Shown: positions 34,541-43,583 of the stretch, piece by piece
Numbering within the stretch: the stretch's first letter is position 1
Layout of the letters: each line of letters begins with the position of its first letter
Source: an uncultured Mucispirillum sp.
GTDB lineage: Bacteria > Chrysiogenota > Deferribacteres > Deferribacterales > Mucispirillaceae
Assembly (NCBI GenBank): GCA_944326705.1
Contig: CALVEY010000019.1
Coordinates: forward strand, 1 to 45,632
Direction: 5' to 3'
DNA length: 45,632 bases
Position numbers and translations under genes: made by a program
Notes under the pieces: generated by a model
Seen by the model: only the letters and a program-made list of their open reading frames with translations
The model's database searches: none
Told to the model about the DNA's origin: nothing

Positions 34541-35875
34541 CTATATATAAGGAAAAGGTATAGACGAAAATTCACCATTTAAATACCTTTTACGGAAATT
34601 GTCTGTATTTCTCACCCCATCAAATGATGATGCCTTACGAATAACTGTACCTGTTTCTATTTTTTTAGAAGTAAAGGCTATTTCTGAAACTCTTAATATT
34701 TCATCATCTAAAATATCTGTATTATGGGCTGTAAAAACAAGCTGTGCATTATTTTTATTATATCTTTTGCTTTTAAACATCTTTATAATTTCCCGTAATA
34801 CTAACGGATGTATAGAGCGTTCCAGCTCATCAATACACAATACTGAACCAGTATGCAATGCCATTAATATAGGACCTAATATGCTAGCTAATGTATTTGT
34901 ACCAAGTGATTCTTCGTTTCTAAAATCAAACTTAACTTCATTTTTATCAATATCTTTATGATATGAAAATATCTTATTGCTGTATAGTTTATTGTCTCTT
35001 ATAAAAAATTCTCCACCTATTTTTTTTATAGAATCTAAGCCATCTTGTGCACTTTCATTAATAAGTTCTTCTTCTAATTTAATATTAGTTATATCAAAAT
35101 CAAATTTTTTTAATATGTCTACAATTTCTTGAAAAGCTATTTGTCTATCTATCTTACATGACTTTTCAAAAATTTGAACTCCCAAGCCAACTGGAAATTC
35201 TGTATGCATTAAGATATATAAGTTATTATGTATATATTGTACAAAATTATTAACATACTTATTTAAACCAGCATAATTTTTATACATAACATTCAAAAAA
35301 GTTTTTTGTTGCAATTTATCAGGATTACAACATTCTACTTGGTATATTTCATTTATTTTTTTTGTATTATATGTTTCTGTGGTAATATTCTCTACATCTA
35401 AAAGTTCTTTCTTAATTGAATAGACTATATTATTATCAACACTTAATATTTCTTTCAAGATTGCATTGTCATTATATTTTAGTTCATATTTATATATTTT
35501 CTTATCTATACATATTTCTACTATAAAAACTGTATAATCATATTTTTTGTTAAGTTTATTTGGTTTGTATGCATTTGTTATACCTTCATCTATTACATTG
35601 TTCATTACAGACAATGCCTGTATTATATTTGATTTACCTGCTGCATTTGCTCCATACATTACAAGACATGGAACTGTTCTTATCACTTCTTTTTTAGTGA
35701 TAGTTTTATATTCATTTTTAATTTGCTTATTTTCTTTAATAGTTCGTTTTATCTCTAAAAATGGTAAAGTTTCCATTTCTTCATATCCATTAGGAGCTTT
35801 TCCTTCAGAATATGAAAAATCAAGAGTTAAATCCAATATTGACTTAAAATTTTGAACAGTAAATGATTTTATCAT
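34541..35875 (-). CDS. RloA/AbiL-type AAA15 ATPase (COG1106)
   Basis: 444 residues. An SMC/RecF-like ATPase: the N-terminal FTVQNFKSILDLTLDF strand pair, Walker A GANAAGKS at about 75-82, a long helical and strand-rich insertion, Walker B VLCIDELERSIHP near 350, and a switch His in VFTAHNTDIL. The C-terminal FRKRYLNGEFSSIPFP resembles the short C-terminal motif common in COG1106 proteins. It is first in an operon with the RloB-like gene. COG1106-RloB pairs are known phage-defence modules in which the ATPase senses or licenses a nuclease. The coding sequence is as AT-rich as the type ISP gene. Confidence 0.88.
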   Translation of the reverse strand: MIKSFTVQNFKSILDLTLDFSYSEGKAPNGYEEMETLPFLEIKRTIKENKQIKNEYKTITKKEVIRTVPCLVMYGANAAGKSNIIQALSVMNNVIDEGITNAYKPNKLNKKYDYTVFIVEICIDKKIYKYELKYNDNAILKEILSVDNNIVYSIKKELLDVENITTETYNTKKINEIYQVECCNPDKLQQKTFLNVMYKNYAGLNKYVNNFVQYIHNNLYILMHTEFPVGLGVQIFEKSCKIDRQIAFQEIVDILKKFDFDITNIKLEEELINESAQDGLDSIKKIGGEFFIRDNKLYSNKIFSYHKDIDKNEVKFDFRNEESLGTNTLASILGPILMALHTGSVLCIDELERSIHPLVLREIIKMFKSKRYNKNNAQLVFTAHNTDILDDEILRVSEIAFTSKKIETGTVIRKASSFDGVRNTDNFRKRYLNGEFSSIPFPYI

Positions 35876-36048
35876 ATTTATCCCTGCTTATGTTAAAATA
35901 ATATCCATTATTTTTCCTATTTATTCTTATTTTATATTATATCGGCAGAAATAAGTCAATATAAACATTTTTTTTGTTTATCTTTACTTTTTATTTTTCT
36001 TATTTGATATTATGTATATATTTCCTAAAATAAAACTATAAAACACAA

Positions 36049-36068
36049 TGGGGAGCATCTGCTCCCCA
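36049..36068 (-). terminator. GC-rich hairpin after the RND permease gene
   Basis: tggggagca (36049-36057) and tgctcccca (36060-36068) form a perfect 9-bp stem with a 2-base loop, 41 bases past the permease stop. No immediate T run follows. It also marks the right end of the AT-rich defence block. Confidence 0.7.
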
Positions 36069-36109
36069 TATTATCATATTATCATATCATTATATCAGCT
36101 TATCTTTCT

Positions 36110-39100
36110 TTATTTATCCTTATTCAGCAGGCGTTTTATATCTTTATTTCTGCCGAAGTTTTTGAAGGTCAGCATATTTTTTAATTTACTAAAAAAGCCC
36201 TGTTTTTCTGTATGCTGTGTATCTGTATTTTCATCTTTTTTTAAGCCGCCACCAGTAAATGAGTAAAGCACAGGCACTACAATAAGTGTAAGCATAGTTG
36301 AAAAACCAAGCCCAAATATTACGGCGTTTGCCATAGGGCTCCACCACTGGCTCATTTCTGCACCTGTTACAACCTGCATATTTTTAAAATCTATGCCAAG
36401 CCCTGTTGCCATAGGCACCATACCTAAAACTGTTGTCCAGGCGGTAAGCATTACTGGTCTGAAACGAACTGCCCCTGCTCTGATAATCGCTTCACGCATT
36501 TTCATTCCTGCCGCCCTTAACTGGTTAGTGTAGTCTATAAGCACAATACCGTTATTAACAACGATACCAGCAAGGGAAATAGCACCGATACCTGTCATAA
36601 TAATACCAAAATTTGTGCCTGTAATAGTCAAGCCCCAGAAAATACCACCTATTGATAAAATAATAGTAAAAAGTATTATAAATGTCTGAGAAAATGAGTT
36701 AAACTCTATTAAAAGCACCATAAGTATTAAAAATAATGCCACAACTAAAGCCTGCCCTAAAAATGAGCTTGCTTCCTGCTGGTCTTCTGTTTCACCTGTA
36801 TAGCTTATCATATACCCCGGTGGCAGTGGGAAATCTTTTAATTTTTCTGCAACATCTTTCATTACTTCCACACTGCTTCTGCCTTCTGCATTGGCGGTTA
36901 CATTTACAACCCTTTTAAAATCTATCCTTGTAATTGTTCCAAAGCCTGCCCTTAATGTAACATCTGCCACAGAAGATATTGGCACATACTGCCCTGTTGG
37001 AGTATTAATCATAAGGTTTTTTATATCATCAATACTTTTTCGCTGTTCATCTGGCAGCCTTACTTTTATATCATATTCATCATCGCCTTCCCTGTATTTG
37101 CCTACTTCTATGCCATATACAGAGCCGCGGACAGCACTGGCAATAGATGAAGTATTAAGCCCTAAAAGTGCAGCTTTTTCTCTATCTACTTCTATCCTTA
37201 TTTCTGGTTTTGATTTCACATAGTCATCTTTTAAATCCACAAGTCCTGGGATATTTTCAACTATCTTTTTAACCTTTGCAGCAAGCTCACCAAGCACATC
37301 TACATCTTTACCAGATATTTCGATACTTACAGCATCGCCAGTAGGTGGCCCCATTTCTTCCTTTTCCCACACTACTTCTGCACCTGGGAAGAAATTAAGA
37401 CGCTCCCTAATCCTGTTAATAGTAACAGGTGATGGCTCACTTCTGTCTTCAAAATCTACAAACTCTATTGTAAGCCTGCCCCTGTGGGTAGATGTGCCGC
37501 CAGCATCAGAATAATCTGCAGCAGCACCGCCCACTTCACCAAGGGTTAGTTTTATATCTTTCTCGTTAAGGGTTGCTTCTCTGAATTTATTTACAAAGTC
37601 GTTAGTAGTGGCTGCGTTTGTGCCTTCTGGTGCGTTTGCTCTAATAAAAACACGGCCTGGGTCACTTTCTGGGAAAAATTCCACACCAAGCCCCCTTGCA
37701 CTAAACAGATACATAGGCAGTATTACTAAAAACATTGTTATGGCAAGCGCAATAAACCTATGGTTTAAGGCAAGGTCTACCGTTTTCATATAGAACTGTA
37801 TAAATCTGCCAAACTTTAATTCTTCATCTTCGCTTTTATGTTTTGCTTTTACTTTCATTAATGTAGAGCATATTACAGGGTTAAAAATTAGTGCCACAAA
37901 TAAAGATGATGAAAGAGTAATAATCAAAGTAAGCGGCAGAAATTTCATAAATTCGCCGATTGTGCCTGGCCAGAAAACCATTGGCAGAAATGCAAAAACT
38001 GTTGTTAAGGTAGATGCAACTATAGGCCAGCCTATCTCTTCAGATGCTGCATAGGCTGCCTCCACCCTGCTTTTACCTTCCTGCATGTGCCTGTATATAT
38101 TTTCAACTATTACAATAGCATTATCCACAAGCATACCAAGAGCCATAATCAGTGAGAAAAGCACCATCATATTAAGTGTAATATCAAGAGCCTGTATCAC
38201 AATAAAAGATATAAGCATACTAAATGGAATGATTACTGCTGCAAATAATGAATTAAGTTTACCTAAAAAGAGAAACAGCACTAAAAAGACTAATATAAAC
38301 CCTGTAATTAAGCTGTTTTCAAGCTCATCAACCATTGATTTAATATCTTTTGACATATCTGTAGTCAGTGTAAACTTAACAGCAGGGGGATATTCTGCCT
38401 CAGCCTCTTTAATAACTGCCTTCACATCTTCTGCCATATCTAAGATATTAGCACCAACTCTTTTTTTGATAGATACTGAGATTGCAGGCACACCGTTTAA
38501 TGATGCATAAGAGTCTTTATCTTCAAATGAATCAAGCACTCGTGCCACATCACGCAGATATACAGGTATGCCGTCCTTTACTGTAACAACTATATTTTCT
38601 ATTTCCTTAGGGTCTGTATATTCTCCCGGTATACGCACAAGATATTTGCCCTTGCCAATATCAAGTGAGCCGCCAGGTATGTTTATATGCTCGCCCTGCA
38701 CAGCGTTTGCTAAATCGTTCATTGTAAGGGAATATGACTGCAGCCTTTCATAGTCAAAAACAACTAATATTTCCCTGTCCCTTGTACCTGATAAGTCTAC
38801 TTCCAAAACACCTTTGACACTTTCAAACCTGTCCTGCATTTCATCAGCTATTTTTTTCAAGTCATGCTCAGGTACATCACCAGAGATAGCCACCACAAAT
38901 ACAGGGAAATCACTCATACTGATTTCTGTAATGATAGGTTCTTCTGTTAAATCCTGCGGCAAATCGCTCATAGACTGGTCGACTTTATCGCGGACACGCT
39001 GCAATGCCATATCAATATCTACATCTGGGTTAAACTCTATGCTGATGTTTGATACACTCTCTGCACTGTATGAAATGATTTCCTTTACTCCCTCTATACC

Positions 39101-39316
39101 ACGGAGCTTGTTTTCTATCTTGAAAGTAACAAGTGATTCCATATCGGTAGGGGATACACCAGAATATATTGTTGTAACCATAATGTATGGTATAGGAATA
39201 TCAGGAGTTGATTCTCTAGGCAGGTTTTTATATGCAAGAGAGCCAAATATAATAAAGACTATCATCATCAGAAAAACTGATGATTTCCATTTTATCGCTA
39301 CCTTTGTAATAAGCAT
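36110..39316 (-). CDS. RND efflux permease (AcrB/COG0841 family)
   Basis: A 1068-residue inner-membrane proton/drug antiporter with the internal duplication of RND proteins. Membrane helix 1 (VFLMMIVFIIFGSLAYKNLPRESTPDIPIPYIMV) leads into the large periplasmic porter loop. GMLVDNAIVIVENIYRHM (helix 4) carries the Asp of the proton relay. A second half repeats the plan with AGIVVNNGIVLIDYTNQLR. The charged C-terminal tail is long (QHTEKQGFFSKLKNML...). It starts 3 bases after the adaptor gene stop. No TolC-like outer-membrane factor is encoded in the window, so a separate one is probably recruited. The substrate is unknown; sequence style fits the multidrug rather than the metal-export branch. 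Confidence 0.93.
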   Translation of the reverse strand: MLITKVAIKWKSSVFLMMIVFIIFGSLAYKNLPRESTPDIPIPYIMVTTIYSGVSPTDMESLVTFKIENKLRGIEGVKEIISYSAESVSNISIEFNPDVDIDMALQRVRDKVDQSMSDLPQDLTEEPIITEISMSDFPVFVVAISGDVPEHDLKKIADEMQDRFESVKGVLEVDLSGTRDREILVVFDYERLQSYSLTMNDLANAVQGEHINIPGGSLDIGKGKYLVRIPGEYTDPKEIENIVVTVKDGIPVYLRDVARVLDSFEDKDSYASLNGVPAISVSIKKRVGANILDMAEDVKAVIKEAEAEYPPAVKFTLTTDMSKDIKSMVDELENSLITGFILVFLVLFLFLGKLNSLFAAVIIPFSMLISFIVIQALDITLNMMVLFSLIMALGMLVDNAIVIVENIYRHMQEGKSRVEAAYAASEEIGWPIVASTLTTVFAFLPMVFWPGTIGEFMKFLPLTLIITLSSSLFVALIFNPVICSTLMKVKAKHKSEDEELKFGRFIQFYMKTVDLALNHRFIALAITMFLVILPMYLFSARGLGVEFFPESDPGRVFIRANAPEGTNAATTNDFVNKFREATLNEKDIKLTLGEVGGAAADYSDAGGTSTHRGRLTIEFVDFEDRSEPSPVTINRIRERLNFFPGAEVVWEKEEMGPPTGDAVSIEISGKDVDVLGELAAKVKKIVENIPGLVDLKDDYVKSKPEIRIEVDREKAALLGLNTSSIASAVRGSVYGIEVGKYREGDDEYDIKVRLPDEQRKSIDDIKNLMINTPTGQYVPISSVADVTLRAGFGTITRIDFKRVVNVTANAEGRSSVEVMKDVAEKLKDFPLPPGYMISYTGETEDQQEASSFLGQALVVALFLILMVLLIEFNSFSQTFIILFTIILSIGGIFWGLTITGTNFGIIMTGIGAISLAGIVVNNGIVLIDYTNQLRAAGMKMREAIIRAGAVRFRPVMLTAWTTVLGMVPMATGLGIDFKNMQVVTGAEMSQWWSPMANAVIFGLGFSTMLTLIVVPVLYSFTGGGLKKDENTDTQHTEKQGFFSKLKNMLTFKNFGRNKDIKRLLNKDK

Positions 39317-39319
39317 AGG

Positions 39320-40354
39320 TTATTCTCCAAGGCGGATAGGTGAACCGTCTGATAAAAACTGCTGACCGCTTGTGATAAGCTCATCACCTGGAGCTATGCC
39401 TGAAATAATTATTACTTTTGTGCCTATCATATCGCCAGTAATAACCTTTCTTTCTTCTGCTGTGCCGTTGTTATTTACGAAAACTACTTTCTGACCGTCT
39501 TTATCTATAACAGCATACATATCTGCAACCATTACATCATGAAATGTTTTGCGGACTATATCTACACGCACTATTCTTCCAGGCCTTATATCCCTGTCTA
39601 GTGCTATATCTACACGGACTTTGTGTGTTAAGTTGCTGGCGCTGTCACTTACCACTGAAATATAGTTAATAACGCCCTGTTTAATATCTTTTTCGCCGCC
39701 AATCTCTGCCACATATACATCAACTGTCTGGCCAAGTTTTAAATATTTCACATCGTTTTCCGGCACATATACATATATTTTCAGCTTAGACATATCTATA
39801 AGCCTTGCTACCTCTGTGCCTGGTGACACATATTCACCAATATTTGGCATTACATCATCAATAATACCAGTAACAGGGCTTTTAATTGTGCTTTTATTAT
39901 ATTCATCAAGTGCAAGTTTATATGATACTTCTGATAAATCATAAGTTTTTTTAGCTGTATCATACTGCTTTTGAGAAACTGCCTTTTGAGCATACAGATT
40001 TTTCTGACGAAGATATTCTTTTTTGTCATCTTCTAACTGAACTTTTGCGGAGTTTAAGTTTGCAAGCAGATTATCAGTATTGATTTTTAATATGGCTTCC
40101 CCCTGTTTTACAAATGAGCCTTCTTCTTTACCTATCCATGTAACAGGTCCAGATGTTTCTGACGGAACAGTAATATCATCCCATGCTTCCACAGTGCCTG
40201 GCAGTGTATAGTAGTCTGTAATATCCTGAAGCATAACCTTTGTAACTGCCACATCAGTAGGTCTTACCTGATTAACTGCCTGCTCCTGCTCTTTTTTAGG
40301 ACTGCATGAAATAAGCAGCAAAGCTGATAAAATAACTGCTGTCTTTCTTTTCAT
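39320..40354 (-). CDS. RND efflux periplasmic adaptor (membrane fusion protein), lipoprotein
   Basis: 344 residues. The lipoprotein signal ISCSPKKE (Cys about 18) tethers it to the inner membrane. The order beta-barrel, lipoyl and hairpin is visible: VPSETSGPVTWIGKEEGSFVKQGEAILKIN is the first lipoyl half; a short helical hairpin (about 90-135) follows; TIKSPVTGIIDDVMPNIGEYVSPGTEVARL is the second lipoyl half; and VYVPENDVKYLKLGQTVDVYV is the barrel. The C-terminal membrane-proximal domain ends GDELITSGQQFLSDGSPIRL. It couples the RND permease to an outer-membrane channel. GGGAG stands before the ATG. First gene of a two-gene operon. Confidence 0.93.
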   Translation of the reverse strand: MKRKTAVILSALLLISCSPKKEQEQAVNQVRPTDVAVTKVMLQDITDYYTLPGTVEAWDDITVPSETSGPVTWIGKEEGSFVKQGEAILKINTDNLLANLNSAKVQLEDDKKEYLRQKNLYAQKAVSQKQYDTAKKTYDLSEVSYKLALDEYNKSTIKSPVTGIIDDVMPNIGEYVSPGTEVARLIDMSKLKIYVYVPENDVKYLKLGQTVDVYVAEIGGEKDIKQGVINYISVVSDSASNLTHKVRVDIALDRDIRPGRIVRVDIVRKTFHDVMVADMYAVIDKDGQKVVFVNNNGTAEERKVITGDMIGTKVIIISGIAPGDELITSGQQFLSDGSPIRLGE

Positions 40355-40421
40355 ATTAAAACTCCCATTGCTTTTTAAATACAGTAAAACACATATTAAA
40401 ACAAATTTTATAAATCTATAA

Positions 40422-40460
40422 AAGCCTGATATACTTTCAGCAGTATTATATATCAGGCTT
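40422..40460 (-). terminator. hairpin terminator of the ccmABCD operon
   Basis: aagcctgatata (40422-40433) and tatatcaggctt (40449-40460) form a perfect 12-bp stem, followed on the minus strand by TTTATAG. It lies about 45 bases past the ccmD-like stop. Confidence 0.7.
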
Positions 40461-40505
40461 AAACTTTATCTACAATATAAAATTACAAATAATTTAAAAA
40501 AATGG

Positions 40506-40649
40506 TTATTTTTCTTCTTTTTCTTCTTCTAATATTCTCACTTTTTCTTCTAACTGTTTCAATTTAGAGCCTGTTGCATAAAAATAGTATGCTAAAACTA
40601 CCCATATTAATGCATAAGCACCTACTAAATATCCAAGATTATTCATCAT
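40506..40649 (-). CDS. ccmD: CcmD-like small membrane protein
   Basis: A 47-residue gene that length cut-offs easily miss. The sequence begins MMNNLGYLVGAYALIWVV, one membrane helix continuing to LAYYFYATG, then a charged coiled-coil tail (LKQLEEKVRILEEEKEEK). AAGGAG stands 8 bases before the ATG. It lies 13 bases after ccmC, exactly where ccmD sits in other ccm operons. CcmD helps release holo-CcmE from the CcmABC complex. The family is defined by shape more than sequence, so the call rests on position, size and topology. Confidence 0.8.
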   Translation of the reverse strand: MMNNLGYLVGAYALIWVVLAYYFYATGSKLKQLEEKVRILEEEKEEK

Positions 40650-40662
40650 ATATCTGCTCCTT

Positions 40663-41337
40663 CTAATCTGTTTCTAATAACTTGATACGCCTTTCAAGAT
40701 GAGTAAGCCTCAGCCTGCGTATTAAAAGAGAAATGTATATAATAGTAAATACGCCAAGGCATACAAGCATAGCAGTAAGCATATCAGGGTGAAGTCCGCC
40801 GCCGCCTTTCTGCACTACATTTGGATGTATCGTATTATTCCACCACTGTATAGATAAAAACACAACAGGCACATCAATAAAACCAATAATACCTACAGCT
40901 GCAGAAAATTTTGCGCGTCTGTCGCTTTCGTCCATAAACTGCCTGAGCATAATATAGCCCACATATATAAACCATAAAAGCAGTGTAGAAGTAAGGCGCG
41001 GGTCCCATGTCCAGAACTTGCCCCATGTAGGTTTAGCCCATAACGGACCTGTTAAAATAACAATAGTGCAGAAAGCAAGCCCTATCTCTGCAGAAGCTGA
41101 TGCAATATCATCAAAAGTATATTTTTTTGTGATAAGGTATAATATACTTGCCACAAATGTTACAAAAAATGCAAAAAAACCAATCCAGGCTGAAGCCACA
41201 TGAAAGTAAAATATTTTCTGCACTATCCCCATAATCCTTTCAACAGGTGCATAGAAAAAAGCAAAATAAAGCCCAACAGGCACTGCTATAAAAAGAAGTA
41301 TGGAAAATATTTTATCAAGCTTTTGAAGTCTCTCCAT
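40663..41337 (-). CDS. ccmC: heme exporter/handling protein CcmC
   Basis: A 224-residue, six-helix inner-membrane protein of the heme-handling family. WGKFWTWDPRLTSTLLLWFIYVGY is the tryptophan-rich WWD domain that presents heme at the periplasmic face. His residues in IFYFHVASAW and NNTIHPNV are the axial-ligand candidates. CcmC attaches heme to CcmE. It lies 15 bases after ccmB and 13 before the ccmD-like gene. The C-terminus is a short charged helix (RLRLTHLERRIKLLETD). No residues are missing relative to the family. Confidence 0.96.
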   Translation of the reverse strand: MERLQKLDKIFSILLFIAVPVGLYFAFFYAPVERIMGIVQKIFYFHVASAWIGFFAFFVTFVASILYLITKKYTFDDIASASAEIGLAFCTIVILTGPLWAKPTWGKFWTWDPRLTSTLLLWFIYVGYIMLRQFMDESDRRAKFSAAVGIIGFIDVPVVFLSIQWWNNTIHPNVVQKGGGGLHPDMLTAMLVCLGVFTIIYISLLIRRLRLTHLERRIKLLETD

Positions 41338-41352
41338 ATATACTCCATAAAA

Positions 41353-42027
41353 TTATTCTTCTATAATGGCACCAAATATGCCAAAAATAACAGCAGTAAA
41401 TATTACATCAAATACTGCCATAAGTTTTATCCAGTTATAACTGTATGTTATATCGTGACCTAATAAAAATATGTTTGTAGAAAGTATTGCCGCAATTATA
41501 ACAGGTATAAGTATAGGCAGCATTAAAAGAGGAAGCATAATCTCCCTTGTTTTTGTGCGGACACTAATCATTGAAAATAATGTGCCTGTTACAGAATAAC
41601 CATAAGTTGCAAGCAGAATAATTACAACCATAAGCCAGTGAGAAACAAGATTAATATTATAAAACACTAAAAACAGGGGCACTAATATTATTTCAAGTAT
41701 AGTTAAAAATAAAAAGTTAGAAAGCACTTTGCCAAAAAATACGGCACTTCTATCTATTGGTGCAAGCATTAACGCTTCAAAATTACCGCCCTGTATTTCA
41801 CTCATCATAGTTTTATTAAGCCCTAAAATGCCAGAAAAAGTAATCGCCATCCAAAAAATACCGCCTGCTACTTCCTGCTCTGTTTTACTGCCTGGCTCTG
41901 AAATAAAGCTGAATACAAGAGTTATAAGCACTCCAAAAACTAAAGTGGCATTAACTGTTTCTTTAGTTCTTAATTCCATTAATATATCTTTTTTTAATAT
42001 GGCAAAAACTGATTTAAAGTAATTCAT
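41353..42027 (-). CDS. ccmB: heme exporter membrane subunit CcmB
   Basis: The 224-residue, six-helix permease partner of the CcmA ATPase. The FAILKKDILMELRTKETVNATLVFGVL start, FWMAITFSGILGLNKTM, and FEALMLAPIDRSAVFFGKVLSNFLFL are standard CcmB blocks. ATP hydrolysis by CcmAB is needed to free heme-loaded CcmE rather than to export heme. It overlaps the end of ccmA by 14 bases and precedes ccmC by 15, so it is translationally coupled. Confidence 0.95.
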   Translation of the reverse strand: MNYFKSVFAILKKDILMELRTKETVNATLVFGVLITLVFSFISEPGSKTEQEVAGGIFWMAITFSGILGLNKTMMSEIQGGNFEALMLAPIDRSAVFFGKVLSNFLFLTILEIILVPLFLVFYNINLVSHWLMVVIILLATYGYSVTGTLFSMISVRTKTREIMLPLLMLPILIPVIIAAILSTNIFLLGHDITYSYNWIKLMAVFDVIFTAVIFGIFGAIIEE

Positions 42028-42760
42028 CTTTTATTTCCCTGCCGCCTGCCACATTTAAATACATCTGCTCAAATGAAGCAGTATCTATCTCTGACTTTGG
42101 CTTATTAAATACTATTCTGCCGCTTTTCATAATAATTACATGACTTGCTAAATCAAGCCCTGTATGGATATCATGAGTAACCATTAATATAGTTTTATTA
42201 TTACTTAACTGTTCTTTTAAAAGGTTTGAAAGGTTATTGCCTGCAAGACTGTCAAGCCCGGTATACGGCTCATCTAAAAATATAATCTCTGGTGAATGGA
42301 TTAATGCTCTTGCAATAGATATTCTCTGCAGCATACCACGGGAATAAGTGCGAATAGCATCATGTCTTCTTGAATATAAATCAAGCTGCTTTAAAAGACT
42401 TTCTGCTTTCTGCCTTACATTTGCCACATTATAAAGTGAGCCGTAAAACTCTAAATTTTCCATGGCTGAAAGGCTTTCATAAACAAAAGGCTGGTGAGAA
42501 ATTACACCAAAATTTGCTCTGTAAATATCTGCCAGTTTTTTACTTTCCACCCCGTTATATAAAAGCGTGCCGGAAGTTAGTCTTGTCTGCATAGAAAGAA
42601 TTTTAAGAAGTGTAGATTTTCCTGCTCCGTTTGAGCCAAAAATCGTAATAGACTGCCCCTTATATATATCTAAGTCTATTTTCTTTAAAGCTGTAACAGT
42701 GCCGTAAATTTTGCCTGCCTTTTTTAAAGATATAAGACTTTTTTCATTTTCTTCTGCCAT
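42014..42760 (-). CDS. ccmA: heme exporter ATP-binding subunit CcmA
   Basis: A 248-residue ABC ATPase. Walker A is GSNGAGKST, the signature is YSRGMLQRISIARAL, Walker B is IIFLDEPYTGLD, and the switch His is in MVTHDIHTG. The length is a little above the classic ~205 residues of CcmA. Identity as CcmA comes from the ccmB gene that overlaps its end. It is the first gene of ccmABCD. Its upstream region is separated from ccmE by a hairpin, and no strong Shine-Dalgarno sequence is visible before the ATG. Confidence 0.93.
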   Translation of the reverse strand: MAEENEKSLISLKKAGKIYGTVTALKKIDLDIYKGQSITIFGSNGAGKSTLLKILSMQTRLTSGTLLYNGVESKKLADIYRANFGVISHQPFVYESLSAMENLEFYGSLYNVANVRQKAESLLKQLDLYSRRHDAIRTYSRGMLQRISIARALIHSPEIIFLDEPYTGLDSLAGNNLSNLLKEQLSNNKTILMVTHDIHTGLDLASHVIIMKSGRIVFNKPKSEIDTASFEQMYLNVAGGREIKDELL

Positions 42761-42913
42761 ATAAAAAAGTATACCTTTTTCCCTTTTAAATTTTATAAAT
42801 ATGCAGTTTTTAGAAAAATATCTTTACTGCCTGATAAAAAGCATAAATTTTAATTTGTAAATAGTATCATAAACATATTAATTTTGCAATTGCTTAAAAA
42901 GCAGTATATATAA

Positions 42914-42943
42914 ATAAGGCTCGGTGGGGAGACCGAGCCTTAT
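42914..42943 (-). terminator. hairpin downstream of ccmE
   Basis: ataaggctcggt (42914-42925) and accgagccttat (42932-42943) form a perfect 12-bp stem with a G-rich 6-base loop, 24 bases past the ccmE stop. A short T-rich stretch follows on the minus strand. It separates ccmE from ccmABCD. Confidence 0.75.
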
Positions 42944-42967
42944 AACAGCTAATATCTTTTGAGGAGT

Positions 42968-43405
42968 TTATATATCTGCGTTTATTTCCGCCATTGCTTT
43001 ATTATGTTCTTCCACATCCATACCGTCATAACGAGATGGACATTTTGCTAAAAGTGAGCTTGCCACAAACTTTTTATTTGCTTCATCGTAAGTGCCTTCA
43101 ACAATAACTTCTACTTCTTCCTGAAAAGCATCTGGCACTATGCCTTTATATTCTACCTTGATGAAGCTGTCATCATTTTTATCTTTCATATCAAAAGCTA
43201 AATCAAGCTGGGCTTTTGTAACTGAGCCGCTCATAACTGTGCCGCTTACTTTTATGCCCTTGCCTTGAAATTTTGCAGGGTTATTAACTATTTCAGAAAC
43301 TTCTGCATCATGCAGAGAATGACCTGCAAAACCGCTTACTAATAAATAGGCTAATGCCCCAATTACTACTACACCAACTGCAATAAGTTTTTTTCTGCTG
43401 TTCAT
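42968..43405 (-). CDS. ccmE: heme chaperone CcmE, Cys-type (CPSRY)
   Basis: 145 residues. A single N-terminal membrane anchor (about 6-28) and a periplasmic OB-fold domain (VSGTVMSGSV, FIKVEYKGIVPDAFQEEVEVIVEGTYD, FVASSLLAKCPSRY). In classical CcmE a His in HxxxY binds heme covalently. Here the position is Cys122, giving CxxxY (122-126), as described for Desulfovibrio and archaeal CcmE. The segment LLAKCPSRYDG is otherwise exactly the family motif, so this is a type difference rather than damage. It is encoded apart from ccmABCD, with its own terminator, and divergent from ccdA. Confidence 0.93.
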   Translation of the reverse strand: MNSRKKLIAVGVVVIGALAYLLVSGFAGHSLHDAEVSEIVNNPAKFQGKGIKVSGTVMSGSVTKAQLDLAFDMKDKNDDSFIKVEYKGIVPDAFQEEVEVIVEGTYDEANKKFVASSLLAKCPSRYDGMDVEEHNKAMAEINADI

Positions 43406-43583
43406 AAATACCCCTTATTTTCTATGATATTAATCTATACCAAAAAGTTTTATTATTAAATTCAAAAAAAATCTAACTACACAATATCTACAACTTTTCA
43501 TTGTATTATAATGAAAATCTATATATTACCTACACAATTCATTAATATAACTGTTAATATGTAATATATAAACGGAGGATACA

